Source of the DNA: Cloacimonetes bacterium UBA5835
GTDB taxonomy: Bacteria > Cloacimonadota > Cloacimonadia > Cloacimonadales > Cloacimonadaceae
DNA: 64,000 nt
Assembly (NCBI GenBank): GCA_002432865.1
Contig: DJGX01000001.1
Span: 72,914 to 136,913 of the forward strand
Direction of reading: 5' to 3'
The position numbers and the translations under genes were made by a program. Position 1 is the first letter of the stretch. Each line of letters begins with the position of its first letter. Shown in pieces: positions 1 through 8,685 of the stretch. The notes below the pieces were generated by a model. It saw only the letters and a list, made by a program, of their open reading frames with translations. It had not been told where the DNA came from and ran no database searches.

Positions 1-537
1 ATCATCCACAGGTACATAGAAATCTGCGATCTCCACTTTTTTCAGGGGTAGTTTTTTTACTATATCTTGCAGTTCTTGGCGGGTAAAAGTTTTTTGATGG
101 TATGTTCCCAAAAGGCGATCAACAGAAGCAACCCAATGATGCATCATAATATGAGTTTCCTGAGCAGGTGTTTGGTCTCCATCAGAATACATTTCTGTGA
201 TCAGCATCAAGCCCTCTGGTTTTAAAACTCTTAGCATTTCGTTTAAAACCGCTTCTCGGTTTTTTATATGGTGAAGGGCATCAGAAATACAAACAGTATC
301 AAAATAACCATCTTCGAATTGCATATCTTCCAGGTTCATTCGGTATATTTCTATATTATTCTCAGGGAATATTTTTTGTGCGTAATCCACACAACGTTGC
401 GAGGTATCTACTCCAATTATTTGTGTAAAAGATTTTAGGTGTTGTTTCAAGGTATTGATAAAATCTCCCTTTCCGGTTGCGGCATCTAAAATATTACCAC
501 CATCCACCTTAGACAGTATTTTGATGATTTCATTCAT
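1..537 (-). CDS. Class I SAM-dependent methyltransferase, C-terminus cut by window edge
   Basis: The minus strand reads open from an ATG at 537 to base 1 (179 codons) and runs off the window. An AGGAG ribosome site lies just upstream of the ATG. The product begins MNEIIKILSKVDGG and then shows the SAM-binding motif I form LDAATGKGDF (about residues 17-26), an acidic residue after beta-2 (GVDTSQ), and the motif III-like ISDALHHIKNREAVLNEMLR followed by LKPEGLMLI. This order fits the Methyltransf_11/25 fold of UbiE-like and other small-molecule methyltransferases. The substrate cannot be told from the sequence. The gene stands about 130 bp from the patatin gene in the same direction and may be co-transcribed with it. 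Confidence 0.85.
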   Translation of the reverse strand, partial: MNEIIKILSKVDGGNILDAATGKGDFINTLKQHLKSFTQIIGVDTSQRCVDYAQKIFPENNIEIYRMNLEDMQFEDGYFDTVCISDALHHIKNREAVLNEMLRVLKPEGLMLITEMYSDGDQTPAQETHIMMHHWVASVDRLLGTYHQKTFTRQELQDIVKKLPLKKVEIADFYVPVDD

Positions 538-669
538 AAAAGAACTCCTCGCTTGTTATTTATTTGGGATTAGTGTTCTTTGGTATAATCTTCTCAGATT
601 GAGCAGTTCAGATAACTGCAAATTATCTCATATTTTCAATTTCTATTATTTTAAAAAGCCAGTTTTCCG

Positions 670-1566
670 TCAAGTATTATCTTTAACAGGAATGTTCAGA
701 TTGGGTAGATGCTGAATTAGATTTCTATAATGTTTACGAATAGTAGGCATAAATCTGGGCTCTTTATAGTTTGCTAAAGTTTCCATTGCTTGATGGCGTC
801 CAAAATTATAAAATTCTCGTGCTTTATGAAAAGCGAAAGGACGACCATTAGGCATACCTGCTTCAATTACGATATCTGGACTGAACATTGCTATATCTCG
901 AATTGCCAGATATGCTTGATTTTGCAAAACAGCATTGAAAATTACTTCAGTTCTGCTTAAACGCTTGGTTTTAGTTTCTTCTTCACTTTCCAGATTTATG
1001 AAACTGGCACTTCTGGATGCTTCAGGTAAAACATTAACAGCGATTACTTTATCTTCAGAAAGCAAAGAGGAAAAAGCCATAGGTAAGGGATGTTCAATTC
1101 CTCCATCAACAAAAATGTATTGATTTAGTTTATAAGGAGCAAATAATACAGGTAACGAAGAAGAAGCTCTCATTGCATCTGCATAAAGTCCTTTATTGAA
1201 AAGAACTGTGCTCTTACTTGTTAAATCATAAGCACAAGCAATAAAGGGGATTTCACTTTCTTCTATGCTTTTACCCTCAGTCCAGGTTAGAAATAAATTT
1301 AATAAACTCCGGCCATCAAAAATACCTTTGATGGTTTTATCTAACTTGAAGGGAGAAAATAATTTGGCATTATTAAAACTGCCTGCAAGTTCATATATCT
1401 TAGCGGAACTTAGTCCGGAAGAATATAATCCACCAATTATACTTCCCATACTGCTTCCGATAATTCCGGTTATTTCAAATTCCTCTTCTAAAATACTTAA
1501 AACCCCGATGTGAGCTAAGCCCAGTGCAGAACCACCCCCTAAAATGAGAGTTGCTTTTTCTTTCAT
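670..1566 (-). CDS. Patatin-like phospholipase (RssA/YchK type)
   Basis: This 298-aa protein is a compact bacterial patatin-like serine acyl hydrolase. The oxyanion-hole glycine stretch GGGSALGLAHIGVL is at residues 10-23. The nucleophile elbow GSSMG is at 37-41, with S39 as the likely catalytic Ser. The dyad Asp lies in FVDGGIEHPLP. I see no signal peptide or membrane segment, so it is probably cytosolic or peripheral. An upstream in-frame ATG would add nine residues, but GGGA sits about eight bases before the ATG at 1566, so I prefer that start. The family hydrolyses phospholipid or other acyl esters; the substrate here is unknown. Confidence 0.88.
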   Translation of the reverse strand: MKEKATLILGGGSALGLAHIGVLSILEEEFEITGIIGSSMGSIIGGLYSSGLSSAKIYELAGSFNNAKLFSPFKLDKTIKGIFDGRSLLNLFLTWTEGKSIEESEIPFIACAYDLTSKSTVLFNKGLYADAMRASSSLPVLFAPYKLNQYIFVDGGIEHPLPMAFSSLLSEDKVIAVNVLPEASRSASFINLESEEETKTKRLSRTEVIFNAVLQNQAYLAIRDIAMFSPDIVIEAGMPNGRPFAFHKAREFYNFGRHQAMETLANYKEPRFMPTIRKHYRNLIQHLPNLNIPVKDNT

Positions 1567-2125
1567 AGTATATTCCCTTATTTTTATAACCACTTCAAAT
1601 AAGATTGCTGAAAGGTCAAGTTTTATTTGTATAGTAGTAAATTGTGTAGGTAAATAATCGCTAGCATCTTCGAACTTTGCTTGCTAAAAAGAATTACAGT
1701 CTAATAGAATAAACATAAATGATGGTAAAAAATCTCTTACAGATCATAAGATATGAAATGAATAGAGTTAGTTATGTTTCTGAATTCATAAAAACAGCTA
1801 AGCCAGACTATATCCAATGGGAATTATGCTTATTTATCCATCAATAGCACATTCCTCTGTTGTAACAATAAAAACCTCGACAAAAATTCATATCTTCAAA
1901 AATAGGTTTTAAGGAATTTTGTAGCCAAGATAAGATATTTGTCACCCTCTATATATATGGAGAAGGAAATTGAATTTAATTCTTCTTCGTAGAATTCTGA
2001 TGCTGTAATAGGCTATAAGTAAAATAATTATCGTCGCTATTAGTCCTTTGTGTCTGTAAGTTTTTAAGAAAAAGCATCGTTAATTAAAGTACAAATGAAT
2101 GCTAACTTAAATTGGGAGTATATTT
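1567..2125. other. Intergenic region, divergent promoters expected, one dispersed repeat
   Basis: This 559-bp AT-rich gap separates the patatin gene (minus) from the ABC operon (plus), so both upstream control regions must lie here. I found no convincing ORF or hairpin terminator. The only notable element is the TTTGTCACCC repeat at 1938-1967. AAATTGGGAG just before 2126 is the ribosome site for the ABC ATPase. Confidence 0.6.
1938..1967 (+). repeat. Dispersed repeat, TTTGTCACCC + (TA)n + AAGGA, copy 1
   Basis: The element reads TTTGTCACCC, then TCTATATATATGG, then AGAAGGA. The reverse strand of 51628-51655 carries almost the same sequence, differing by one T/C change, one A/G change and a two-base gap. 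Copy 2 sits just upstream of the unassigned gene at 51162-51608; here no long ORF follows. This copy may therefore be a relic or an independent regulatory element. Confidence 0.6.
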
Positions 2126-2893
2126 ATGATCAAAGTAGACAACCTGAGCAAAGTCTTTATAAAAAAAGACGGAACGAATTTTTACGCCGTAAATAAGATA
2201 AATTTTGAAGCAGGAGATGGAGAAATAGTTTGTCTTTTAGGTGTAAATGGAGCTGGAAAAACAACCACAATGAGGGTTCTTTCCACTATTTTTCAGCCCT
2301 CAGAAGGCTCTGCAGAAATTCAGGGATGGGATATTAGAAAGCATCCAGATAAGGTGAGAGAGAATATTGGTTTTCTATCTGGAGATACAGGACTATATAA
2401 TCGTTTAAGTTGCAGAGAGTTCATCACTTATTTTGGACATCTTTACAGCATTGAAGATCAACTTATAGAGCAACGAATAAAAGTGATGGCTGATCTACTT
2501 GATATGAATGAATTTCTGGACAAAAAGATAGAGTTTCTATCTTCAGGTATGAAGCAGAAGGTTTCAATAGTGCGTTCCATTATTCACGATCCGCCTGTAA
2601 TGATTTTTGATGAACCGACTGCCGGTTTAGATATTTTAACTGCCAGAAATATTGTTTCGTTTATTCGGGATTGTAAGCAACGAGGGAAATGTGTTTTATT
2701 TTCCACTCACATTATGCGAGAGGCAGAACGTTTAGCAGATAGAATTGTTATGATTCATAAAGGGAAAATCTTAGCGGATGGCACTTTGGAAGAACTGCGT
2801 AACATTTCTTCTCAGATAGATTTGGATGATATCTTCGTGTATTACATTAATCAACATACAGACGAACAGGAGCTGAGAGCCAATGAATTTTAA
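2126..2893 (+). CDS. ABC transporter ATP-binding protein (NatA-like)
   Basis: This 255-aa protein is the ATPase of an ABC-2 type exporter. The Walker A sequence GVNGAGKTT is at 39-47. The signature LSSG is at 138-141, using SSG rather than the more usual SGG. The Walker B VMIFDE is at 158-163, followed by a D-loop (AGLD) and the switch His in STHIM at about 195. It overlaps the permease gene by 11 bases, indicating translational coupling. The pair resembles NatAB, a sodium-extruding ABC exporter, but the substrate cannot be fixed from sequence. Confidence 0.92.
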   Translation: MIKVDNLSKVFIKKDGTNFYAVNKINFEAGDGEIVCLLGVNGAGKTTTMRVLSTIFQPSEGSAEIQGWDIRKHPDKVRENIGFLSGDTGLYNRLSCREFITYFGHLYSIEDQLIEQRIKVMADLLDMNEFLDKKIEFLSSGMKQKVSIVRSIIHDPPVMIFDEPTAGLDILTARNIVSFIRDCKQRGKCVLFSTHIMREAERLADRIVMIHKGKILADGTLEELRNISSQIDLDDIFVYYINQHTDEQELRANEF

Positions 2894-4895
2894 ACATACT
2901 TTAGTAATCTTCCGAAAAGAGTTAATGGAAGTTTTGCGGGATAAAAGGACTATTTTTACTACTTTCATTCTTCCCATTATATTATATCCACTTATAATTG
3001 TTGGTTTTAATTCAGTTATGATGCGTCAGACTAAAGTGTTAGAAGAAAGGGGAGCTACCATTGCTGTCCAGGATAGTGTAGATAATGAAATTTCGCATCG
3101 CTTGATTCAGGGTTTAGTCCGCATCAAGAATTACACTTTTCTCCCTTATAACGAAAGCACAAAACAGCATTATGCAGAAAAAGATATTCAATGTATAGTT
3201 ACTATTCGAGATTCTTTAGGCAGCGAGGGAACCCAGTTTTTTAAAATATATATAACATACGATAAATCTAAAGATCAAAGTAGAATAGTATATGAAAAGC
3301 TTTCTAAACAGCTTTCCAAAGTAGAAAAAGAGCTGCAACAGGAGCGTTTACAGATTTCTGGATTAAGCCCGGATTTTTTGAATTTAGTAGATATTAGAGA
3401 ACGAGATACTTCCAGCGCTCAGAAGAAAATGGGGATGTTTTTGGGGATGTTTTTACCCTATATAGTTATTATGATGTTATTTGCAGGTGCTTCAATTGTC
3501 GCAGCGGATTTGGTTGCTGGCGAAAAAGAAAGGAAAACCTTGGAGACTTTACTTGTTTCTTCTGTTGGAAGGACAGAGATTGTTATGGGTAAATATCTCA
3601 CTATCATAACTTTGGCTATGCTTAATATGATTGTAAATCTTTTCAGCATCAGTTTTTCCTTACAGTTTATGCTGGCAAATCAGAGTAAAGAAATGTCAGG
3701 TGTAACTTTGCCCATTAATGCAATGTTGATTTTACTTATTGCAATGATTCCTTTAGCAACTCTATTTGCTGCTTTGCTTGTTTCCATTTCTACTTTCAGC
3801 CGTAATATCAAAGAAGCAAGAAGTTACGAACAACCATTATTAATGATAGCAATGCTGATGGGGATGGTCAGTTTTATTCCTACTATAGAAATTTCCAATC
3901 TGCTGGCTATAGTTCCTGTTGTTAATATAGCTTTACTATTCAAAGCGGTTTTGATTAATGAATATACTCTGTCGCATATCTTAATTACCATAATAAGCAC
4001 TTTAGTTTTAGATCTAATTGCCATTCTGATCACTGTAAAGCTGTTTAAAACAGAATCAGTTCTTTTCCGTACTGAAGAAGAAAGTGGAGGTATAAAAGTT
4101 CTGAAAAAGAAACCCAAATATGCCTTAACTCCATACAACGGTATAGTTTATTTTACAATAGCTTTAATTTTATTATACTATTTAGGTGGATATTGGCAAA
4201 CTAAAGACCTGTATAATGGACTAATCCAAACTGAGCTCATTATTATTGCTCTTCCCGTTTTTATAGTTTTGAAGCTATTAAAGCTGAAACCGAAAGAAAT
4301 CTTAAGATTTAAAACTCCCAAACCAGCTGGTCTTATCCTTGTTCCTTTTATAGCTATATCTGCTTCGATAATTGTATCTATCATGTCACAGCTAATAAAT
4401 ACGATTTTTCCTTATCCGGAAAAATACACAGAGGCACTTACTCAGCTTTTTAATATGAATGAAGCTCCCTGGAAAGTCTTTTTGGCAATAGCTTTGTTGC
4501 CTGGAATTTGTGAAGAACTTTTATTCCGAGGATTTTTAATTCGTTTTTTTGAAAAATACGGTTTACAATGGGCAGTAATTATCAGTGCAATTCTATTTGC
4601 TGCTTTCCATCTTGATCCTTTTCGTTTTGTTCCGGTTTTACTTTTGGGTTTTTTATTAGGATATTTGGCTTTGCGTTCGGGTTCAGTTTATACCAGTATG
4701 TTATCGCATATAATAAATAATGGATTAGCTTTTATACTGGTTACATATAGCAATTCTAGTTGGGTTAAATTCTTAGTATCGGAGGGGGATAATATACACT
4801 ATTGGTTATTTATACCGGCTTTAGTTGTTTTTGTTATCTCTCTTTATGCTTTTCATAAAGTTACTGCCCAAGGAGAAGAAGTATGTGTGGAATAG
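2883..4895 (+). CDS. ABC-2 permease (NatB-like) fused to a CPBP intramembrane metalloprotease
   Basis: This 670-aa membrane protein has two parts. Residues 1 to about 400 are an ABC-2 permease: one N-terminal membrane segment (IFTTFILPIILYPLIIV), a long extracytoplasmic loop, then a cluster of segments beginning near 195. The conserved GERKTLETLLVS cytoplasmic element lies about residue 215. From about 430 to the end is a second multi-span domain with the CPBP (Abi/CAAX-like) protease motifs: EELLFR at 544-549 and the metal-binding FH at 575-576. All expected catalytic positions look intact, so the protease is likely active. It overlaps both the ATPase gene upstream (11 bp) and glmS downstream (13 bp). 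The same fusion is known as a protein family; its substrate is unknown to me. Confidence 0.9.
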   Translation: MNFKHTLVIFRKELMEVLRDKRTIFTTFILPIILYPLIIVGFNSVMMRQTKVLEERGATIAVQDSVDNEISHRLIQGLVRIKNYTFLPYNESTKQHYAEKDIQCIVTIRDSLGSEGTQFFKIYITYDKSKDQSRIVYEKLSKQLSKVEKELQQERLQISGLSPDFLNLVDIRERDTSSAQKKMGMFLGMFLPYIVIMMLFAGASIVAADLVAGEKERKTLETLLVSSVGRTEIVMGKYLTIITLAMLNMIVNLFSISFSLQFMLANQSKEMSGVTLPINAMLILLIAMIPLATLFAALLVSISTFSRNIKEARSYEQPLLMIAMLMGMVSFIPTIEISNLLAIVPVVNIALLFKAVLINEYTLSHILITIISTLVLDLIAILITVKLFKTESVLFRTEEESGGIKVLKKKPKYALTPYNGIVYFTIALILLYYLGGYWQTKDLYNGLIQTELIIIALPVFIVLKLLKLKPKEILRFKTPKPAGLILVPFIAISASIIVSIMSQLINTIFPYPEKYTEALTQLFNMNEAPWKVFLAIALLPGICEELLFRGFLIRFFEKYGLQWAVIISAILFAAFHLDPFRFVPVLLLGFLLGYLALRSGSVYTSMLSHIINNGLAFILVTYSNSSWVKFLVSEGDNIHYWLFIPALVVFVISLYAFHKVTAQGEEVCVE

Positions 4896-6718
4896 TTGGT
4901 TATATTGGCTATCGTAATGCTTTACCTATTGTTGTAGAAGCAATTAAGCGGTTAGAATACAGAGGTTATGATAGTTCTGGTTGTGCTCTTATTCATAAAG
5001 ATGAATTGCAAGTATATAAAAGGCAAGGGAAAATTATCGAATTGGAACGCTGTTTGCCAGAACCAAATAAATGTAGTGGAAATATTGCTATAGCACATAC
5101 TCGTTGGGCAACCCATGGAGAACCAAATGAAGTTAATGCTCATCCTCATTTGGATTGTAAAGGGGAAATTGCCATTGTCCATAATGGCATAATAGAGAAC
5201 TATAAAATATTAAAAGATAGATTATTGGAACTGGGGCATACTTTTATAAGCGAAACAGATACAGAAGTTATTGTTCATCTAATAGAACAGTATTTAGTTA
5301 GCGAACCAACTCTTGAAGATGCTGTTTGTGAGGCAATGAAAAGAGTAGAAGGCACTTATGGATTGGTTGTCATATCTATAAAAGAACCGGATAAATTAAT
5401 TGCAGTGCGTAAAGGTAGTCCGCTCATTATTGGGATTGGTGAAAATGAACATTTTATTACCAGCGATGTGAATGCTATCATAATTCATACAAAACGAGTT
5501 ATCTATTTACAAGATGGTGAATTATGTATTGTAAAAAAAGATAATTTTGAGATTACTACTTTGGATAAACGCAGCGTAAAACCAGAAATTTCAGTAGTGG
5601 ATTGGGATATTTCTGCTATAGAAAAAGGCGAATACAAACACTTTATGTTGAAAGAGATTTTCGAACAACCCATCACTATAGAAAATGCTTTTCGAGGTAG
5701 GATAAATCAACAACTTGGAACTGCACGCTTAGGGGGATTGCATATTCCTAGCTTTGAATTGAAAAAAGTTAAACAAGTTCATTTAGTTGCCTGTGGAACT
5801 TCTTTTTATGCAGGATTAATCGGTAAATACATAATTGAAGATCTTGCCCGTATTCCTGTTTTTGCAGAATATGCTTCTGAATATCGTTATCGGAATCCAA
5901 TTATTCCAGAAGATACTTTAGTATTTGTAATTAGCCAATCAGGGGAAACTGCAGATACTTTAGCAGCATTAAGAGAAGCTAAAGCTAAAGGAGCCAGAGT
6001 TTTAGGCATAACAAATGTTGTTGGTAGTACCATTGCCAGAGAAAGCGATGGGGGCACTTATATCCATGCCGGAAGTGAAATTGGAGTAGCCAGTACCAAG
6101 GCATTTACTTCTCAAGTTACTATTATGACCTTGCTAGCAATCCTTTTAGGAAGATTGAATCATCTATCTCCAATCCAAGGGATGGAATATATTAAGGAGT
6201 TGGAAAATATCCCAGCCAAGGTAGAAAAAATCCTTGCTCAAAACGAATATATCAGAAATATTGCAGCTACTATTAAGGATTGTACTAATGCACTTTATTT
6301 GGGTAGAGGAATAAATTATCCCGTTGCTTTGGAAGGAGCTTTAAAATTAAAAGAAATCTCCTATATCCATTCTGAAGGATATCCAGCTGCTGAAATGAAA
6401 CATGGTCCTATAGCTTTAATAGATGAAAATATGCCTGTGATCGCAATTGCTACAAAAGATCCGCTCTATGATAAAATATACTCTAATTTACAAGAAGTTC
6501 GAGCCCGCAAAGGACGCTTGATAACTATCGCTACCGAAGGAGATACAGAGCTTGCTAAAATATCGGAAAATGTTATCTATATACCCGATACTTTAACTAA
6601 TCTACAACCACTTTTAACCGTTATTCCTCTGCAATTGCTTGCCTACAATGTAGCAGACCTGAAAAATTTGGATGTGGATCAACCGAGAAATCTGGCAAAA
6701 AGTGTTACGGTAGAATAA
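4883..6718 (+). CDS. glmS: Glutamine-fructose-6-phosphate aminotransferase (isomerizing)
   Basis: GlmS makes glucosamine-6-phosphate from fructose-6-phosphate and glutamine, the first committed step of UDP-GlcNAc synthesis for peptidoglycan and lipid A. The 611-aa length is typical. The N-terminal glutaminase begins MCGIVGYIG, with C2 as nucleophile after Met removal, and has RWATHG and NGIIEN. Two SIS sugar-isomerase domains follow: CGTSFYAG, SQSGETADT and STKAFTSQ in the first, then GRGINYPVALEGALKLKE, and the protein ends LAKSVTVE as in the family. AAGGAGAAG before the ATG gives a good ribosome site inside the upstream gene. No glmS ribozyme can lie immediately upstream because that sequence is coding. 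Confidence 0.97.
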   Translation: MCGIVGYIGYRNALPIVVEAIKRLEYRGYDSSGCALIHKDELQVYKRQGKIIELERCLPEPNKCSGNIAIAHTRWATHGEPNEVNAHPHLDCKGEIAIVHNGIIENYKILKDRLLELGHTFISETDTEVIVHLIEQYLVSEPTLEDAVCEAMKRVEGTYGLVVISIKEPDKLIAVRKGSPLIIGIGENEHFITSDVNAIIIHTKRVIYLQDGELCIVKKDNFEITTLDKRSVKPEISVVDWDISAIEKGEYKHFMLKEIFEQPITIENAFRGRINQQLGTARLGGLHIPSFELKKVKQVHLVACGTSFYAGLIGKYIIEDLARIPVFAEYASEYRYRNPIIPEDTLVFVISQSGETADTLAALREAKAKGARVLGITNVVGSTIARESDGGTYIHAGSEIGVASTKAFTSQVTIMTLLAILLGRLNHLSPIQGMEYIKELENIPAKVEKILAQNEYIRNIAATIKDCTNALYLGRGINYPVALEGALKLKEISYIHSEGYPAAEMKHGPIALIDENMPVIAIATKDPLYDKIYSNLQEVRARKGRLITIATEGDTELAKISENVIYIPDTLTNLQPLLTVIPLQLLAYNVADLKNLDVDQPRNLAKSVTVE

Positions 6719-7260
6719 AATCTGAAGATATATTACCGGACAGAAATATCCTATATCCCTGGTATGATATTATCTCTACTTTTCAGTATTTTCGATGCTA
6801 GATACAGAATCAATTTATTTAGGACGCCTCAAGTCCACCTTTTTTAGGACACTTCAACAACCCATACTCCTCTCCTCCTCCTCTCCTCTTCAACCCATAG
6901 TTAAGGATGAGTGAAGATTGGGTGGATGAGGAGTTACTTCTGGTTAACTTGCAAGAGAAAGTAAGGTTTAGCTTAAGATAATCTTTATATGTTAAGAATG
7001 TTGCCCAATAAAACATCATTAGCTTGGAGTTAAATTATAAAATCCAGGTCACTTTTTCTTAACAAGAATTTACAATACGCTGTACCAATTGCCATAAATG
7101 CTATATTTTACTTCATAAACCTCAACTTGAAAATTGTGAAATCAGTTAATGATGATTATAGTTTTGGAAGTAAGGATACATTAAAACAAGCATCCGCCCA
7201 ATTGAAATTAAAAAGGAGCGGTGGTTATAGTATTTCTTTATTAATGGCATTCACAACACA
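6719..7260. other. Intergenic region with dispersed repeat and pyrimidine tract
   Basis: This non-coding stretch lies between the convergent glmS gene and the minus-strand gene at 7314. It holds the TTTAGGAC repeat (6779-6860) and a CT-rich tract at about 6868-6892. A 66-codon minus-strand ORF at 6819-7019 overlaps the repeat, has low-complexity composition and no ribosome site I trust, so I do not call it a gene. I see no clear glmS terminator. Confidence 0.6.
6779..6860 (+). repeat. Dispersed repeat with core TTTAGGACGCCTCA, copy 1
   Basis: CTTTTCAGTAT begins at 6779 and is followed 39 bases later by TTTAGGACGCCTCA (6818-6831). The core is repeated in degenerate form (TTTAGGACACTTCA) at 6843, a 25-base period. 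The same arrangement, with CTTTTCAGTAT, a 38-base offset and TCAATTT before the core, occurs at 39973-40034. Both copies are in plus orientation downstream of a plus-strand gene. Confidence 0.65.
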
Positions 7261-7290
7261 AAAAACCCGGTTCTCTAAAAAACCGGGTTT
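7261..7290 (-). terminator. Rho-independent terminator for the 7314-8422 genes
   Basis: AAACCCGGTT at 7263-7272 pairs perfectly with AACCGGGTTT at 7281-7290 around an eight-base loop. Read on the minus strand, the stem is followed by TTTTTTG. It lies 24 bases past the stop of the gene at 7314. Confidence 0.9.
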
Positions 7291-7313
7291 ATAGTTTGTA
7301 AAAGTTAGTTTTC

Positions 7314-7682
7314 TTATTCTTTTTCTTCAGGTTCTTCTTCGGTTGCAGTTTCTTCAGTTTCTTCCATTTTGGGCATAATAGTAATATCCACAGAGCACTT
7401 GGCAATTTCGGGATAGAAATCATCGATATATTCACGGATAGTATTATCGATGTCGGTATGTTTATCTAAAATTTCCTGGCTGAAGAAAGCTCTGATTCTT
7501 ACCGAATTGAGAGTGTTGTTAACATTAACTTCTGGCATTTCGCCATAGACATTATTCAAAAATTCAGGCAGGGATTTGGCAAGTTTGGCAGTGCCGCTAA
7601 TTTTTTTGTATGCCTTGAAACCAAAATGAGCAGCAGCTACGGTTCCACCTAATAAAAGGAGCTTTTTAAAAATCTTTTTCAT
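7314..7682 (-). CDS. Small membrane-anchored protein, function unknown
   Basis: This 122-aa protein starts with a basic stretch (MKKIFKK) and one hydrophobic segment (LLLLGGTVAAAHFGF), so it is probably anchored in the inner membrane or exported. The middle (about 45-100) is a mixed alpha/beta region with no motif I recognise, and the tail is strongly acidic (many Glu). An upstream in-frame GTG is part of the ribosome site AAGAGGTG, so the ATG at 7682 is the better start. It lies 23 bp downstream of the OB-fold gene and just before a terminator, so it is likely the last gene of a short operon. I cannot assign a function. Confidence 0.7.
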   Translation of the reverse strand: MKKIFKKLLLLGGTVAAAHFGFKAYKKISGTAKLAKSLPEFLNNVYGEMPEVNVNNTLNSVRIRAFFSQEILDKHTDIDNTIREYIDDFYPEIAKCSVDITIMPKMEETEETATEEEPEEKE

Positions 7683-7705
7683 TATTGACACCTCTTCTTC
7701 TTATT

Positions 7706-8422
7706 TTATCTGTAAATGGATTTGATTCTTCCCCAAGAACGGTTCTGGATGAAAGTCGGCTGCAGTATATTATAGTCCGCAGGGGTAATAGGACCAAGGG
7801 CAAACTGGCTGAATCCATAAACAACAATTCCTGTTAAAGAAGCATATTGAGCATTGGTTGACATTTTGCTGTTTCGCTGAGAATTAAATAAATTGCAAAG
7901 AACAAAACAGGTTCCGCTGCCATCGGTAACCATTAAGCTGTTTTTGGAGCTTTTATTTGCCATAGTAGATACATTTAAAAAACGAATATATACACTCTCG
8001 TATGCTTCTGCCTCCTCGGGATGAGCTAATTGACCAGTAGTTAGAAGAACGGGCTGAGGAAGAGGATTATTAGTACTGAGCACTCTGTTTTGAGAGATAT
8101 TCTGGAGACAGGTCATCCCGTAATATTCAGAAACAGTGCCAGTAGTTTTAACATAATCACCCCGTTGAACTTTAGCATTTCTATCCAGAATTAATATCCC
8201 TCTCCAGGGACCATTTAGTTTTTCACTAATAAAAAAACCGCCTTCTCGATAATCAGTAGCAGTAACAATTCCTTCTAAAGTAACATCTTTACCCATATAT
8301 GGAGATGGAAAAGTTCCATCGCTTCCTCTTGAAGAAGTGAACTGAACTTCATATATAGAAATGGCTTCTACCTGACAAACAGCGCAAGCCAGAATACTGA
8401 TTAGGATTAATATTCTCTTCAT
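7706..8422 (-). CDS. Secreted OB-fold domain protein
   Basis: This 238-aa protein has a clear signal peptide (MKRILILISILACAVCQVEA). The body resembles the OB-fold nucleic-acid-binding-like domain found beside secreted nucleases and lamin-tail proteins: GKDVTLEGIVTATDYREGG, then FFISEKLNGPWRGILIL, then KVQRGDYVKTTGTVSEYYG, a typical SDGSGG-less variant of the repeated beta-barrel strands. A second similar segment follows (SVYIRFLNVSTM to TGIVVYGF). No nuclease catalytic domain is attached. It probably acts in the periplasm or outside the cell. The partner is unknown; it precedes the small anchored protein gene in the same operon. Confidence 0.7.
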   Translation of the reverse strand: MKRILILISILACAVCQVEAISIYEVQFTSSRGSDGTFPSPYMGKDVTLEGIVTATDYREGGFFISEKLNGPWRGILILDRNAKVQRGDYVKTTGTVSEYYGMTCLQNISQNRVLSTNNPLPQPVLLTTGQLAHPEEAEAYESVYIRFLNVSTMANKSSKNSLMVTDGSGTCFVLCNLFNSQRNSKMSTNAQYASLTGIVVYGFSQFALGPITPADYNILQPTFIQNRSWGRIKSIYR

Positions 8423-8685
8423 CTATACCTCTATAATTACATAATAAAGCATTCCACTATCCTGTCAAGTAAAATCGTAGGCTTAACAATGGGGAAAAGG
8501 TAAAAAAGTTAAATCAGGTTTTCATATCGTTATATCTTTCATTTCACAAGGGACTTACGCTTACCTCGTCCATAATTGTTCAAGGATTCTTATGTGATAA
8601 CAGGTTCAATTTGGCAAATTCAACAGAGAAAAAAAGTAACTCAAATTCTGCTAACGATTCTTATTAACTATCATCATCGAAATAA

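Noticed and set aside
4760..4882. glmS ribozyme upstream of glmS
   Set aside because: The sequence before glmS is coding and overlaps the gene by 13 bases.
6819..7019. 66-codon minus-strand ORF
   Set aside because: It covers the repeat and a CT-rich tract, lacks a good ribosome site and has low-complexity composition.
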